Positions 34,850-47,771 of a stretch of DNA of 64,000 nt are shown piece by piece. How positions within the stretch are numbered: position 1 is the stretch's first letter; each line of letters opens with the position of its first letter. Both the position numbers and the translations under genes were made by a program. This DNA is from Cycas panzhihuaensis (taxonomy: Eukaryota; Cycadophyta), in the NCBI GenBank assembly GCA_023213395.1, contig CM041465.1, positions 2,790,001-2,854,000 of the forward strand, in the 5' to 3' direction. The notes below the pieces were generated by a model that was not told where the DNA came from, searched no databases, and was given only the letters and a program-made list of their open reading frames with translations.

Positions 34850-35660
34850 CTACTAATCTTTAATGATCTCTCAAAGACCTGGGTCCTTTGTCCATATAAG
34901 ATCAAAGCGAAAGGGAGCTCCCATATATCTCTTGTTATTAACAAATCGCAACATCCATGGGGAATGATATGATACTATTTTTCATATGGCTTCTAAAATC
35001 ATATTATTATACTGGCTTGCCCAAGCATAGTTCACTAGAATTTTGTCTAGTTTGACCTAAATATGGTTGGTTCCTAACCTTCTATTAGACTAGGTAAACT
35101 TTGGGCCCTTGAGAAAGACGTCCATCATACCCCCATTTTGTATGAATTCCCCTAGGTCCTCCATACTCTTCATTCAGTCTCCCTGGCCACCTTTCTTCTC
35201 TTTAGGGGACAAAGTTGTATTAAAATCCTTAGTTATCAACTAGGGTCCCCTACATTCTTTATGGGCATCCAAAATCCTTTCCCATAGACAAAACCTCTTG
35301 TCCTGCATGAGGGAAGCATAAACATTCGAGACCAACCATTTAAGGTTCAAATTCTTATAGGTAATCCAACAAGAAATGAAATGGTCCTCTATAATGCTAG
35401 CCTCTCCTTCCTAGCCTCTAGGATTCCACATGATGGTTAAGCCACCTAAACCCCTATGTCTATCCTTAGTAATCTAATTCACCCCCTTCTAGACTTTATT
35501 CTCAATTCTTTCCCTATTAACTACGTCTAATTTTATTTCCTGGAGTAGGAGTATGTTTAGATCTAGGAGAGCACAAAAATCTCTAACCATTCTATATTTT
35601 GATGAGGCATTTATACCTCAAATGTTCTAGGAAGCAAGTTTCATAGATGTACTGCACCCT
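34850..35660 (-). pseudogene. LINE ORF2 endonuclease domain
   Basis: This is an exonuclease-endonuclease-phosphatase fold. NILLLQEIKLD carries the metal-binding Glu. GGLTIMWNPRG, LKWLVSNVYASL, KDFNTTLSPKEKKGG (catalytic Asp/Asn region, GDFN in the family) and SYHSPWMLRF (where SDHxP is expected) follow in order. It would nick target DNA. Confidence 0.85.
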
Positions 35661-35690
35661 TCTTCCTCATACCTCATCATCTTTTGTTTC

Positions 35691-37023
35691 TTAATTTGGG
35701 GCCCATCCCTCCTCCATCCTTAAGAGTTCATTGGCTACCTTAGTCAATCTATAAAGTTGCCTCCATTTCCCGTAATAGCCGTAGAGGGGGCCTTCTAACC
35801 CTCTTTTCACTACAAAAATTAGGATCTTTAATTTGATTTGGGTCCTTATAAACCTCCTGATTACCTTTTTCTTTAATTTTCTAGACATTTTCAGGTTTTC
35901 CTTGCTCCTCTTGTCTATCTTCATGGATTTGACCTTCATTGACTGGCTTGACCTACTCTCCTCTTAGGATCTCCTTATCCTTATTAATCAACTTAATCTC
36001 TTCCATGTAAATATGGTTATTAGCTGGGATTAGACTTACCCTAACTCTCTCCTTCCCTTCTTCCTCCCCAGCTTTGAGGAGGGTATCTTTCTCATCCAAG
36101 TTTATCTCTTTACCAACTTCTATTAAGTCTTCTTCCACTCTCTTCCCATCGTTAGGAGCATTTGGGTATGAGTCCTATTTATCTTTGTCCTTGCCCTTGT
36201 CTTCCTTAAGGATCTCCTTAGTCCTTTTCTTTTATTCTCTTGGGCAATTTTGAGAGAAATGGCCTAGACACTTACAAGATAGACATCTCACATTATCCAA
36301 TTCATACACTAGTCATTGCTCGTTACTCCATCCTGCACCCTCAATATTCACCCATTCAGGAAGGGGTCTATCCATCCTAACCAAGGCATAGAATCTTACA
36401 TTCACCAATCTACTTCTATTCTTAGTGGCAGAGTCCACTACTAACAAAGGACCTATAACCTTAGTTATCCTCTTTATGGTGTCTATATCCTAAGCTTGTA
36501 ATGGGAGGCCTAGAAGTTGAACCCAAAGGGGTATTTGCTTGATAGATACCTCAACTCGATCAAAGTTTGGATGTCATTTCTCCATGAGGGCTGCTTTTCT
36601 CCCCATCATCTAAGGTCATTTAAGCAAGACATTTATCATGTCTTCTTAGTGCATATATTTGAAAATCACACAACCCTTTAGGAGCACTGCTACCTCCACT
36701 GACCCTTTGAGTTTCCATCTTAGCCCCACCCAATTCTTTATGGGGTCTACTCTAGGTCTAGGACCCAAAAAATGCCCTACCATGTAATTCTCCCAATATT
36801 TCTGCATGCAATTAGACACTCTCTTAGGGACTAGAATCCTAATGGGATCCTCATCTATTATAGGATTTATGTCAATAGATTCCTCTACTATATTCCTCAA
36901 GGATTCTAGCTATAATTTTCCTTTATTTGGAGTCTAGTTAAGGTTTAGGATATGTCTGTGAATCTGGTCTATGCTTGGATCCTGGTTACTATCCATAATC
37001 CTTGAACAAAAATCTTTCTCCAT
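35691..37023 (-). pseudogene. LINE ORF1 (DUF4283, CCHC zinc knuckle)
   Basis: ORF1 is the RNA-binding protein of plant L1. From the likely Met at 37,023 (reading MEKDF) there are stops, then an 84-codon open stretch with WENYMVGHFLGPRP and WKLKGSVEVAVLLKGCVIF (DUF4283 start). Below it lie IPLWVQLLGLPLQ and a zinc knuckle CLSCKCLGHFSQNC (about 36,290-36,240). A charged C-terminal tail ends at 35,691. The order is the normal one and the protein is followed at once by ORF2. Confidence 0.85.
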
Positions 37024-38211
37024 TAATCTAAAAAGTAGAAAAAAAACTTCAAGCAAGACTTCCATTTTACAATTGGTCATCAAGAGTCTTACCTAATATA
37101 ACATACACCTATCTCTCCTGTTAGGGTGACCTTTTTATTAATCTCTCAAACCTCCTCCTATCTATCTTTTCAACTCCTAAAGTGAAGGTGTAACACACTA
37201 CAAGTCCCCACTTAGAGTATAGTAAAGGGTTTTCTCCGTCTAGGTTCTCCCCTCTTAAGGTTTTATAGATATCTTGCTTCGTATTTTGCTTACTTAAAAT
37301 CTATATTGTAGAGGTGATTGTCTTCTTATCTAGGAGAAAAAGAGGCCTACCAACTCATGTCTATCCACCTGATTTCTCTACGCTCTAACAACTATCCTCT
37401 CACAACTCTGAAGGCTCATCGAAATGGTTCCCTATGAATCTATGGCATCATACCTATAGACCTCAATAACCTGATAAAATCTACCATTTTTAAGGCTTGG
37501 ATCCTTTGCATGCATCTTGACTACAAGTCTCCATGCCTCTAATAACTAGTTAGGGTTTGACCCCCATCTAAACCTGCTTGGAGCTCCACCCGTGTAGAAA
37601 ATGAAACCCTAGCTGTGCTAAAAAATACTAGAGCTTCTCACATTCATGTTTACCATTCTATTAATGACAATATTTGTATTATATTAGTTATAAGTTTATT
37701 TTATGATTTATGAGTGATGAGTCAATGGGGGTTATGACTCTCACCTTATATGTGTTGTATTAGGTAAGATTATTATCCCATTTAATTTTGTATTTGGTTA
37801 TATATAGGTCATATATAAAAAATATAAGAGTGAAGAGCAAGGATTATTGAGTTAGTTTCATAATGTGAGGCATTTATTAATTTGAGATTATATCAAGCAT
37901 TTAGAATTAATTTCTAATGGTTGATGGTTAATTCTTTAATTATTGACTCCATTACATACCTTACTATAATAATGTGGTATCAACATAAGTTCATGGTGTA
38001 TTATCAACTATAATTATTGATTACTATATTAGCTCAGATCATTGCTTAGGATTCACATATTTAACATGTATTAAATATTATTTATTTGCTTAGGTATTTA
38101 GTGATTTTGGTAGATTGAACATGCATGTTTCAAAGATTGAATTATAAGTAGTTAGACACCATAAACAGGCTTGAAGAAGATATATAAAAAGGTATACATG
38201 CATGTAGGCTG
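37024..38211. other. LINE 5' flank and AT-rich spacer
   Basis: 37,024-37,640 is still moderately GC-rich and is probably the LINE 5' UTR, though no promoter was seen. 37,640-38,211 is AT-rich with no gene. A TGGTATCAACA sequence at 37,975 resembles a primer-binding site but has no LTR partner. Confidence 0.35.
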
Positions 38212-38216
38212 AGAGA

Positions 38217-38302
38217 TGTTGGAGTGTGTGATGCTAATTATCTCAAGGAAGTCCTCTTCCCAAATCACTCTGGTTCTTTTGGTGTAATGGCGGCCCATGA
38301 CA
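38217..38302 (+). repeat. TRIM 5' LTR
   Basis: The 86-bp repeat contains a GGAAG-TCCT-CTTCC hairpin, also kept in the second LTR (one change) and in the partial copy at 63,956. Confidence 0.95.
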
Positions 38303-38304
38303 AC

Positions 38305-38320
38305 TGGTATCAGAGTAGCC
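38305..38320 (+). promoter_or_regulatory. TRIM primer-binding site
   Basis: TGGTATCAGAG is an exact match to the initiator tRNA-Met site seen in the other elements here. Confidence 0.9.
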
Positions 38321-38453
38321 AGGGTTCAAAACTGGTCATTTGTATCATGGTAGCACACTCAGACATACATGAAATTGGGGGAGTCACCACCGAGGAACGT
38401 CGTGGTGGACATGCATGTTGTGTAGATACAACCAACTCCTCATGATAGGGGAG

Positions 38454-38539
38454 TGTTGGAGCGTGTGACACTAACTATCTTAAGGAAATCCTCTTCCCAA
38501 ATCACCCTGGGGATTTTGGTGTAATGGTGGCCCATAATA
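38454..38539 (+). repeat. TRIM 3' LTR
   Basis: The 86-bp counterpart of the 5' LTR, preceded by the polypurine tract at 38,444-38,453. Confidence 0.95.
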
Positions 38540-38544
38540 AGAGA

Positions 38545-40229
<1,685 letters not shown>

Positions 40230-41039
40230 TGCCTTTTTATTACTTTCCACTTGAAATGGCTAGTGGAAGTTGTATATTGGGAACTATCATAAAAAAAACT
40301 CATAATTCTTAAAAATCACACTATTTGGAAGTGTCACATGTTTAGTTTCTTCCATCTAAATAATTTCTAAAAATATGTAGATGAATTAGTTAAGTATAAA
40401 TATGTTAATGAGGCTATTATTTTTAAAATTAAATTGACTACTAATATTGCATTTAATATTGAATATCAATTAAAGATAAGGATTACATTTGATTTTCTTA
40501 GCATGTTAATTAGTATTAGCATCATCTTATACATCAAGGGAGCTACAATACCAAAATAAATATGGGACACAGTGGTGAACCTATTCAAGTATAGGAATAA
40601 TATTAGAGTTCTCCACTTATGGATTTAACTACACACCTTAAAGATGACTATGAATATAATGGATTACATATGATATGCGAGATTAATTCAAGATCAATTG
40701 GTGACTATAGGTGAGATAGTTCCTAATTAAAAAATTATTGCCTACATACTAAGAAGCATACCACCTTAGTATAAAAATTTCACAACCATAATAACTTTAA
40801 TATACAAATTATCCACTTTCATAATTAGTTCTTTAAAATAATTACTTATGGAAAATAAGTAGAAGTTAAAATATATGCATGGTGAATCATCTAGAGTATT
40901 GTCATCTAGATCAAAAGGGAAGAAAGCCTTTGTTTCAAAGAAAAATATTCCTTTTAAACCTACAATTTTAAAAGATAATCCAATAGCCTCAAAGGGATAA
41001 TATAGACCAAAGCGTTATTATTATAAGAAACTAGGTAAC
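40230..41039 (+). pseudogene. Old plus-strand Ty1/copia gag (5' half, split)
   Basis: Broken frames contain YEYNGLHMICEINS and KLSTFII-like UBN2 segments, then SRSKGKKAFVSKKN. The start of a zinc knuckle (RYYYKKLGN, where CxxCxxxGH is expected) is cut exactly by the insertion of copia-2 at 41,040. It resumes with IKKDYWEW at 46,273. Cys residues of the knuckle have become Tyr, a single C/G-to-A/T change. Confidence 0.7.
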
Positions 41040-41237
41040 TTTAGAAGAAATTCACCCTCATCCTTTATTGATCATTTGCTAAGTCCTTAAATACATCTTC
41101 AGGAGTACGAGACCAATGGAAATCACTTAATGAGATGATGCCACTTGTCATATTAAAGAAGAAATGGGAAGATGATACATGATCCTTACTAGGGACCTAG
41201 ATAAAATATTAATCTAGATAAAACATTGCCTTTTACA
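41040..41237 (-). repeat. copia-2 3' LTR
   Basis: A 198-bp repeat matching 46,076-46,272 along its length, with scattered transitions. Confidence 0.95.
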
Positions 41238-41259
41238 CCCCCTCTTAATGTTTTATCTA

Positions 41260-42122
41260 TTTTAGTCCTTAAGGCCAATAAAATTTTCTCTACTAAGAGG
41301 TTTGGTAAGAATATCTATAATTTGATTTTCTAATATACAATGTTGAACCTTAACTTCTTTGTTCTAGACTTTTTCTCTAATGAAATGGTGATGTACTTTT
41401 ATATGTTTGGTTCTTGCATGCAACACTAGATTCTTTGTCATTTTTATTGTGCTTTGGTTATCACAAAATAACTAAGATGACATTAACTATTCTTGTCCAA
41501 GGTCTTTAAGGAGTTGTTTCGTCCAAACTCCTTCACATGTTGCATTGATAGATGGCTTGTACTTTTCTTTTGTTGAAGATAAAATAACTATGTGTTACTT
41601 TTTACTACTCTAGGAGATTAAAGTTGTTCTTAAAAGAAAGGAAATATCATGATGTTGATTACCTATATATTCTGTCTTTAGCCTAGTCTGAATCATAGTA
41701 ACCTATTAGTTATATATTGTTATCCTTTTTATATTCTGGTCCAAGTTTCATTGTTCCCTTCAAATATTGCTGAATTAATTTTGCTACATTCTAGTGAATT
41801 ATTTTGAGATCTTCTATAAACCTGGAAACTACACCAACTACATAAGATATATCTGGTTGTATAGGTGTAAGATAAATTAGATTGTTAATTAGTTGTCTAT
41901 ATAGAGTTGTATCAACTGATTGAGCTTTCTATCTGTGTCTAACACACACCCAATTTCCATTGGAGTGGTGACATTATTACAGCTTTATGTATTGAACTTA
42001 TTTAATAGGTTTTTAACAAACTTTGATTGTGATAAGACAACAGGTCCATTATTTTTTCTTATTTCTATTCCCAGATAATAATACAGCATCCCAAGGTCTG
42101 TCATTTTAAATTCCTTTTCAAA
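41260..42122 (-). pseudogene. copia-2 RNase H and RT C-terminus, decayed
   Basis: The minus strand shows copia RT C-terminal and RNase H remains in broken frames (a TxYRQLINNLIYL-like joint near 41,890 and the TKPL tail near 41,290). It follows the open RT segment at 42,123. Confidence 0.75.
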
Positions 42123-42716
42123 TTACTTCTTGATGAAGACAATTAACTTTTCATCATCTCCTGTAATCAACATATCATCCATATACACTACGACGATGAA
42201 GATTAGCCCTTGGTTAAATTTCACATACAAGCTAGGATCTGATTCACACTTGTAAACGTCATTTTGTGTTACATATGTATATAGTTTGGCATACCAGGCT
42301 CTTGGGGCTTGTTTGAGTCCATACAAGGCCTTTTTTTTCTTGCAGACTAGATTTTCTTGACCAGGCCTTATATATCCTTTAGGATGATATATATATACTT
42401 CTTCTTGGAGATTTCTGTTTAAAAAAACCCTTTTGACATCCATTTGATAAATTTTCCACCCTTTCTGAGCAGCAACAACAATCACTATTCTTACAGTATT
42501 TAGCTTGGCTACTAGTGAGAATGTTTCTTCATAGCCAATTCTAGTCGCTTGTGTGTAGCCTTTTGCTACTAATCTTGCTTTGTACTTCTTAATTTCTCCA
42601 TTTGGATTTTCTTTTACTTTATATACCCATTTGCAGTTTATAATGGGTCTATCTTTAGGATATGTTACTAGATCCCATATTCCATTTTTATAGATGACTT
42701 GTATTTCTGCATCCAT
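42123..42716 (-). pseudogene. copia-2 reverse transcriptase
   Basis: A 198-codon open frame carries KWVYKVKENPNGEIKKYKAR, LVAKGYTQ, QMDVKRVFLNRNLQEEVYI, LYGLKQAPRAWYAKLY and the catalytic VYMDDMLITGDD. The Met-start is internal and the domain continues in other frames. RT motifs are intact here, but the element as a whole is dead. Confidence 0.92.
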
Positions 42717-43059
42717 AGCTATTCTCCAAGCTTAAGATTTGCTTGCTTCTATGTAAGTTTTTAGCTCAATTGAGTATACCAAGGCTTAGGGCTTCTAAGA
42801 CATTATTTGATGTTCAAACACCTCTCCTCTTATTTCCTCAAGAGTTTTGAGGTACCATTTTGGTATCTTTTTGGAGACTAATTCCTATGATGAACTGGTT
42901 TCTTCATCTTCTAGATGAAGACTCATATCACTTGCTTGTTGGATATCAAATGGATGAATACTGGAATCATTTGTTTGTTGAGTATCAGATGATGAAGTAT
43001 CACTTTTAATTTTGATAGAAGTAATATCAAATGTATCTTCTGGTGGAACTATTTTAATG

Positions 43060-44440
43060 TTTTGATCACTGACATTTGTTTCTTGGTGCTTAGCTTTAGT
43101 GATTCTTTTCTTTTCATTAAATATTACATCTCTACTTACATAGAGTTTGTTTGTCTTGGGATCAAGACATCAATATGCCTTTGAACGACTGTTATATCCA
43201 ACCATTATATATTCTATGCTTTTGTTATCTAGTTTGGTTCTTTTTTATTGTGAATATGTACATATGCTTTGTAATAAAAAATTTTAAGATGACTTACATT
43301 TGGTTTATGGCCTGTCCATACCTCTTCTAGTGTTATTTCACCCAATTCTTGAGTTGGACTCCTATTGATCAAGTATAGAGCTGTGTTTACAGACTCTACC
43401 CAATATTTTCTTATGACGTTGTTTTCACTTAATATACACCAAGCCATTTCTAAAATTGTTCTATTCATTCTTTCTGCTAACCCATTTGATTATGGTGTAT
43501 ACGGGGTTGTGACCTATCTACGGATTCCATGCACTTTACAGAAATGGAAAAACTCATTGGACATGAACTCGCCACCCCCATTTGATTGAACACATTTAAT
43601 TTTCTTGTTTCCTTATAGCTCAACTTCTATTTTAATTTTTTTGAAATAATCGAATGCTTCTGATTTTCTAAACAAAAAATATACCCATGTCTTTTTAGAA
43701 AAGTCATAAATAAAAGTTAGGAAGTACCTTGCTCCATTTGTTGAAGTTGGTATGAATGGACCACATAAATCAGTGTGAATTAGTTCTAGCTTATCTTATG
43801 TATGCCATGTACCTTTTGAAAAAGGAATCCTATGTTGTTTTCCCATCATGTAACTTTTACATATAAAGGAATTAAATTGAATGTTAGGCAGACCATTTAC
43901 CATCTTCAATTTTTTTAGCTTTTCTAGTCTATGATGAGAGGTATGACTGCACTTCAAATTCCACATTTCATTAGTATCATTGTTTATCACAACAAAAGAA
44001 TTTACATCAGAAGTAGATATTGTAGGTCCTTTATTTGGCATCACAGGAGTGGAGAGAAGTTTGTATAGCCTATTACATTTTTCTCCTTTAGCTATTACAA
44101 CACCATTCTTTTTCATGTCAAGGATATAATGGTGCCCATTTTCATCAAATATTGTTCTCAGTTTTTTTTCGCTTGACTGAGACACTGATAGGAGATTCTT
44201 CTTCATTCCTGGTATGAAGAAAACATTGCCTATTCATTAGATTTTTCCATCAATATTTATGGCAATTTGTCCTATTCCTTTTATATGTAAAGGAAAGTTA
44301 TCTCCCAATTCGACAAATTTATTAAGATCATATGGTTGAGCACTTCAAACCATTTTTCAATTTCAGTCATGTGATATGAGGCTCTTGAATCAATGTATCA
44401 GTTTTCTAGTCCATTGGAGCTTGCTGTTAATACTGCTATG
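43060..44440 (-). pseudogene. copia-2 protease, GAG-pre-integrase and integrase
   Basis: The protease site is YIDSRASYHM (DSG changed to DSR) at about 44,400. GAG-pre-integrase follows at 44,206-43,796 (MWNLKCSHTSHHRLEKLKKL). The integrase end is at 43,468-43,229, with MNRTILEMAWCILSENNV, YWVESVNTALYLINRSPTQ and the conserved LKIFYYKAYVHI. Stops and frameshifts separate the parts. Confidence 0.88.
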
Positions 44441-44559
44441 AAGGTTGTTTCTACTTCTTCTTTTGTTGAGTCTCATTCTCTGTTGTAGTTTTCGGACACT
44501 TGCTTCCCTTTTTGAATTTCAATTCTTCTCTGATGACATTGGTATGGATAGTGGTCTGG

Positions 44560-45393
44560 TTGTCCGCAACGGTAACATATGTCAAAGGCTTTATAGGCAC
44601 TTGAAAAATGACATGGTTTGCCATAATTAAAACAAACTATGACATCACGTGGTAGATTTGTAATAGTTCTTCCTCATCTTGCCTTTAGTCCAATGACCTT
44701 GGTAGCCACTTGTTACTCTTCCTCATGTTTTGAGGTTATACTGATCTCATCCTTGACTTTGCAAATGAAGTTTGGTGACAAGTGCTTCTTCAATTTCCTT
44801 GTCTTCTTCATATCTCTAATTCCTCTTCTCTTAACTGAGCATGTATCCTATAAGAGTATCAAGGGTCATTGTGGTTGTTTATCCTCCACCTGTCAACATG
44901 TTTACCATGTTATCAAATGATTTAGGAAATTTATTGAGCATAAGATGTATTAACTTAGTATATATATTATTTTATCCTCGGCTGTAAGAAGTGTAGTTTT
45001 AATGTTTGTCAAATCAATTATGAAGCTGGATACTATTTGGCCTTCTTTCATCCTAAGCTTATAAAGTTCCTCCTTGAGTGCAATAATTATGCCTTCATTT
45101 TTTTGATTGAACATGGAGGATATTATTTTCTAAATTTCATGAGCATTCTCAACACCATCTACATAGACTAGTAGGGGATTAGAGATTGAAAGTTTAAGGA
45201 CAAATACAACAAGATTGTTTCTTTCTTCCCAATTCAATAGATCATCTCTGTTAGTGGGTTATTTTTCATCACTAGTGGTGATTTTCCAGGCACGCTTTAC
45301 TCTTAAGTGGCCCTCTATCTTAATTTTCCAAATACTAAAATTCAATTTAGTCAACTTGTCATCTTCAACCAATGATCTAGTAAAAGAGGCCAT
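44560..45393 (-). pseudogene. copia-2 gag with CCHC knuckles
   Basis: It starts at MASFTRSLVEDDKLTKLNFS with the NFSIWKIKIEGHL N-terminal motif. EERNNLVVFVLKLSISNPLL and ALKEELYKLRMKEGQIV follow. Two knuckles end it: a degenerate CFNYGKPCHFSSAY and an intact CYRCGQPDHYPYQC (about 44,540-44,640). The family match to copia-1 gag is clear. Confidence 0.85.
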
Positions 45394-46062
45394 GATCAAC
45401 AAAAATTTTAATTTTTGTGTGCAGAAATGAGGTTATACGCCTTTATGGAAGGCTATACAGATTTCCATATGGAATCTAAAGTGTACGGATGAGATAAAAT
45501 AAGGTGTCAAGTAAAAGATCAATCTGGTGTTAAATTTTAAAAACTCTCTCAGATTTAAGAGAAATGACACCAGAAAGCTCCAAACTTGTGCCCTTAGGTT
45601 TTTGGGTATTTTGATAAAAAATTCTCAAAACAAGAGAAAAAACTAGCAATTTAGGACTTGATCTCTTTAATTTCAGATGAAGAAGGTTTTAGATACTTAG
45701 TACCCAACTTTTGTCTTGAATTTTTGAGAAACTTTGAAGGAGAAGTCTTCTAAACCTATGTGTAGAGAAATCTGGCCAAAAGTCCATCAAAAAGTCTTTA
45801 AATCATGATAGTCCAAAAGAAGAAAATGTTGAGGAGACCCTGATCTATGATCTAGACAAGTTTCATTAGATTCTGATGACTTTGGTTCTTAACATCCATA
45901 CAATTCCATACAGTTCCATACTCTGAACCGAACATAAGAGGAGCTATGTCTAATACTTTGATGAATCTCTTGGACTCCTTAGACTTCCTCAATTTCCTTA
46001 ATCTAATGCTTCTCTAATTCCCAGAACCCTAATTCTCTTATAGACAGAGGGACTCACCAGCC

Positions 46063-46075
46063 TGCTCTGATACCA
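46063..46075 (-). promoter_or_regulatory. copia-2 primer-binding site
   Basis: The minus strand reads TGGTATCAGAGCA directly inside the 5' LTR, a perfect initiator tRNA-Met site. Confidence 0.95.
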
Positions 46076-46272
46076 TGTAGAAGAAATTCATCCTCATCCT
46101 TTATTGATCATTTGCAAGTCTTTAAATACATCTTCAGGAGTACAGGATAAATGACAACTGCTTAATGAGATGGTGTCACTTGTCATATTGAAGAAGAAAG
46201 GGGAAGATGATACATGACCCTTACTAAGGACCTATATAAAACATTAATCTAGATAAAACATTACCTTTTACA
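46076..46272 (-). repeat. copia-2 5' LTR
   Basis: The 197-bp counterpart of 41,040-41,237. Confidence 0.95.
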
Positions 46273-46277
46273 GCAAC

Positions 46278-47323
46278 ATCAAGAAGGACTATTGGGAATG
46301 GTAGTGTTAATAGCATAAAAAATAATAATAGAAACTCCAATAATAGAGACAATAGTGGCAATAATAATAATAACTACCTAGATAAGATGGTCATGTCTTA
46401 GATGCAATAGATAATACACCTACCAAGATTTCAACATGTTTGTTTGTTACAATATATAAAATAGATTTGAATATATAGGATGTCTAGTTCATCAATTTTG
46501 GTACATCATAACACATGATTGTAAGGATAGAATGGTTCTTTTAAATGTGAGAGGTATATCATAAGGTGACCTTTAGGAATGACATTAATTTAGAGGCTAT
46601 AAGAGTAGGAAAATTTCCAATCATCATGCCAAATAAAGAATAATAATATCTAGATAATGCTTTATACATACCAAATCTAAATGCCAACATTGTTTTAATT
46701 GGAAAGATTGAATAATAAGACATGACTGAGATGGTTATTTAAGGACAGTGCATGGTCTAAGGCAAATACAATAATGTTGTAACCAAGGGACTAAGAGAAA
46801 ATAACTTATATAAACTATAAGGATACTCTTATGTTTAAATAATTCCTATCTATATCTCCAAAATAGAAGCTATGGCATGGGCAAGTGGGTCATTTAAATT
46901 ATATAAGTCTCTAATTAATACATAAATTAAAAATGGTGTATGGTCTTCCCATGATAGATAATAAAAGTTATTTGTATAAACCTTGTAGATTTGAAAAATA
47001 ATATAAAGAGACCTTTGTAATGAAGAAGACATGGACAGCCAAAAAGAAATTAAGATTAGTTCACTTAAACATTTGTGGACCAATGCTTGTCATTGAAGTG
47101 AGATATTTTATCATATTCATTAATAAATTTTCATGGAAAATTTTGATCTTTCCATTCAAAAAAAAATTACAAGTCTTTACTTGATTGAAATAGTTCAAAA
47201 TTTTAGTGGAGAATAAAAGTGGCCTAAAGATTAAGGTTCTATAAATTGATAATAGTGGAGAATACACTTCAAATATATTTATATAATTCTACAAAAATAT
47301 ATATCTAATATTTAGTGTGATCT
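46278..47323 (+). pseudogene. Old plus-strand copia: gag end, protease and integrase N-part
   Basis: This continues the gag knuckle cut by copia-2. Farther on come pre-integrase-like frames and an integrase core with HLNICGPMLVIEVRYFIIFI (HxDICGPM, first catalytic Asp now Asn) and KIKVL followed by GEYTSNIF (second Asp region). Stops are frequent. The sequence is interrupted at 47,324 by a long LTR. Confidence 0.7.
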
Positions 47324-47771
47324 TGTGGACTTGTATAAAATTTTACCCATCAAAAGCATTGAGAGATGTGATATGAATGCTTATTCACATATACATCCTA
47401 TTAGATGATGAAAAAACTTAAAATATATTGTAGGTTATTCATGAGATGACATAATCTATAAATATATATACACATCATTTAAGAACTTATGGGAGGAAGG
47501 ACTCACTTCGAGATATAATTCATTTGATATCATAAAGAGGAGATCCCAACTCTAACCTTCTCTCGTGGTTTTTTCGATCTTAGGTTTTCTATGTATAAAT
47601 CTATTATTTATCTTATAATGCATGCTTTGTTATATTTATAGTTTATGAATCATGTTATTGCTTTATATATTCATCTTATAATATATGATTTGTATGTATT
47701 CCTTAGAATTTGATTTATTCATTATGTATGTTTGATATACTTTCATTACAAATAATAACTACATTCTAATA
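47324..47771 (+). repeat. 448-bp LTR, left copy
   Basis: It starts TGTGGACTTG and ends CTAATA (CA changed to TA), with primer-site-like sequence directly after. Confidence 0.85.

Larger units (their letters stand above)
31250..37023 (-). mobile_element. L1-type LINE retrotransposon, near full length
   Basis: The minus strand carries ORF1 (DUF4283 plus CCHC), then ORF2 with endonuclease, RT, zf-RVT and RNase H, the canonical order of plant L1 elements. Both ORFs are broken by many stops and frameshifts. The 3' end near 31.25 kb is estimated from the end of RNase H and the start of simple repeats. I did not find a poly(A) tail or target-site duplication, so the ends are approximate. Confidence 0.9.
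38217..38539 (+). mobile_element. Complete TRIM (terminal-repeat retrotransposon in miniature)
   Basis: The element is 323 bp, with two 86-bp LTRs (38,217-38,302 and 38,454-38,539), each beginning TGTTGGAG. The first ends in CA; the second has drifted to TA. Two bases inside the first LTR is TGGTATCAGAGTAGCC, an initiator tRNA-Met primer site. Directly before the second LTR is GATAGGGGAG, a polypurine tract. The 151-bp interior codes for nothing and must be mobilised in trans. Another copy of the LTR starts at 63,956. LTR differences are mostly transitions. Confidence 0.95.
38212..38544. repeat. Target-site duplication AGAGA of the TRIM
   Basis: AGAGA occurs at 38,212-38,216 and 38,540-38,544, exactly flanking the element. 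Confidence 0.95.
41040..46272 (-). mobile_element. Complete Ty1/copia retrotransposon 'copia-2'
   Basis: LTRs are at 41,040-41,237 and 46,076-46,272 (about 198 bp). The ends are TG/CA, with the first base pair of one LTR changed to TT. There is a perfect primer-binding site TGGTATCAGAGCA (46,063-46,075) and a polypurine tract AAGAGGGGG (41,238-41,250). The pol order is complete but has more stops than copia-1 and diverged TSDs, so it is older. It inserted antisense into the gag of a plus-strand copia element. Confidence 0.95.
41035..46277. repeat. Target-site duplication of copia-2 (GTAAC/GCAAC)
   Basis: GTAAC is at 41,035-41,039 and GCAAC at 46,273-46,277. They differ by one transition, as expected for an older insertion. 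Confidence 0.85.

Noticed and set aside
37972-37986. Primer-binding site TGGTATCAACAT as start of the plus-strand copia
   Set aside because: The match stops after TGGTATCA, and the sequence before it does not match any LTR seen near 52.6 kb.
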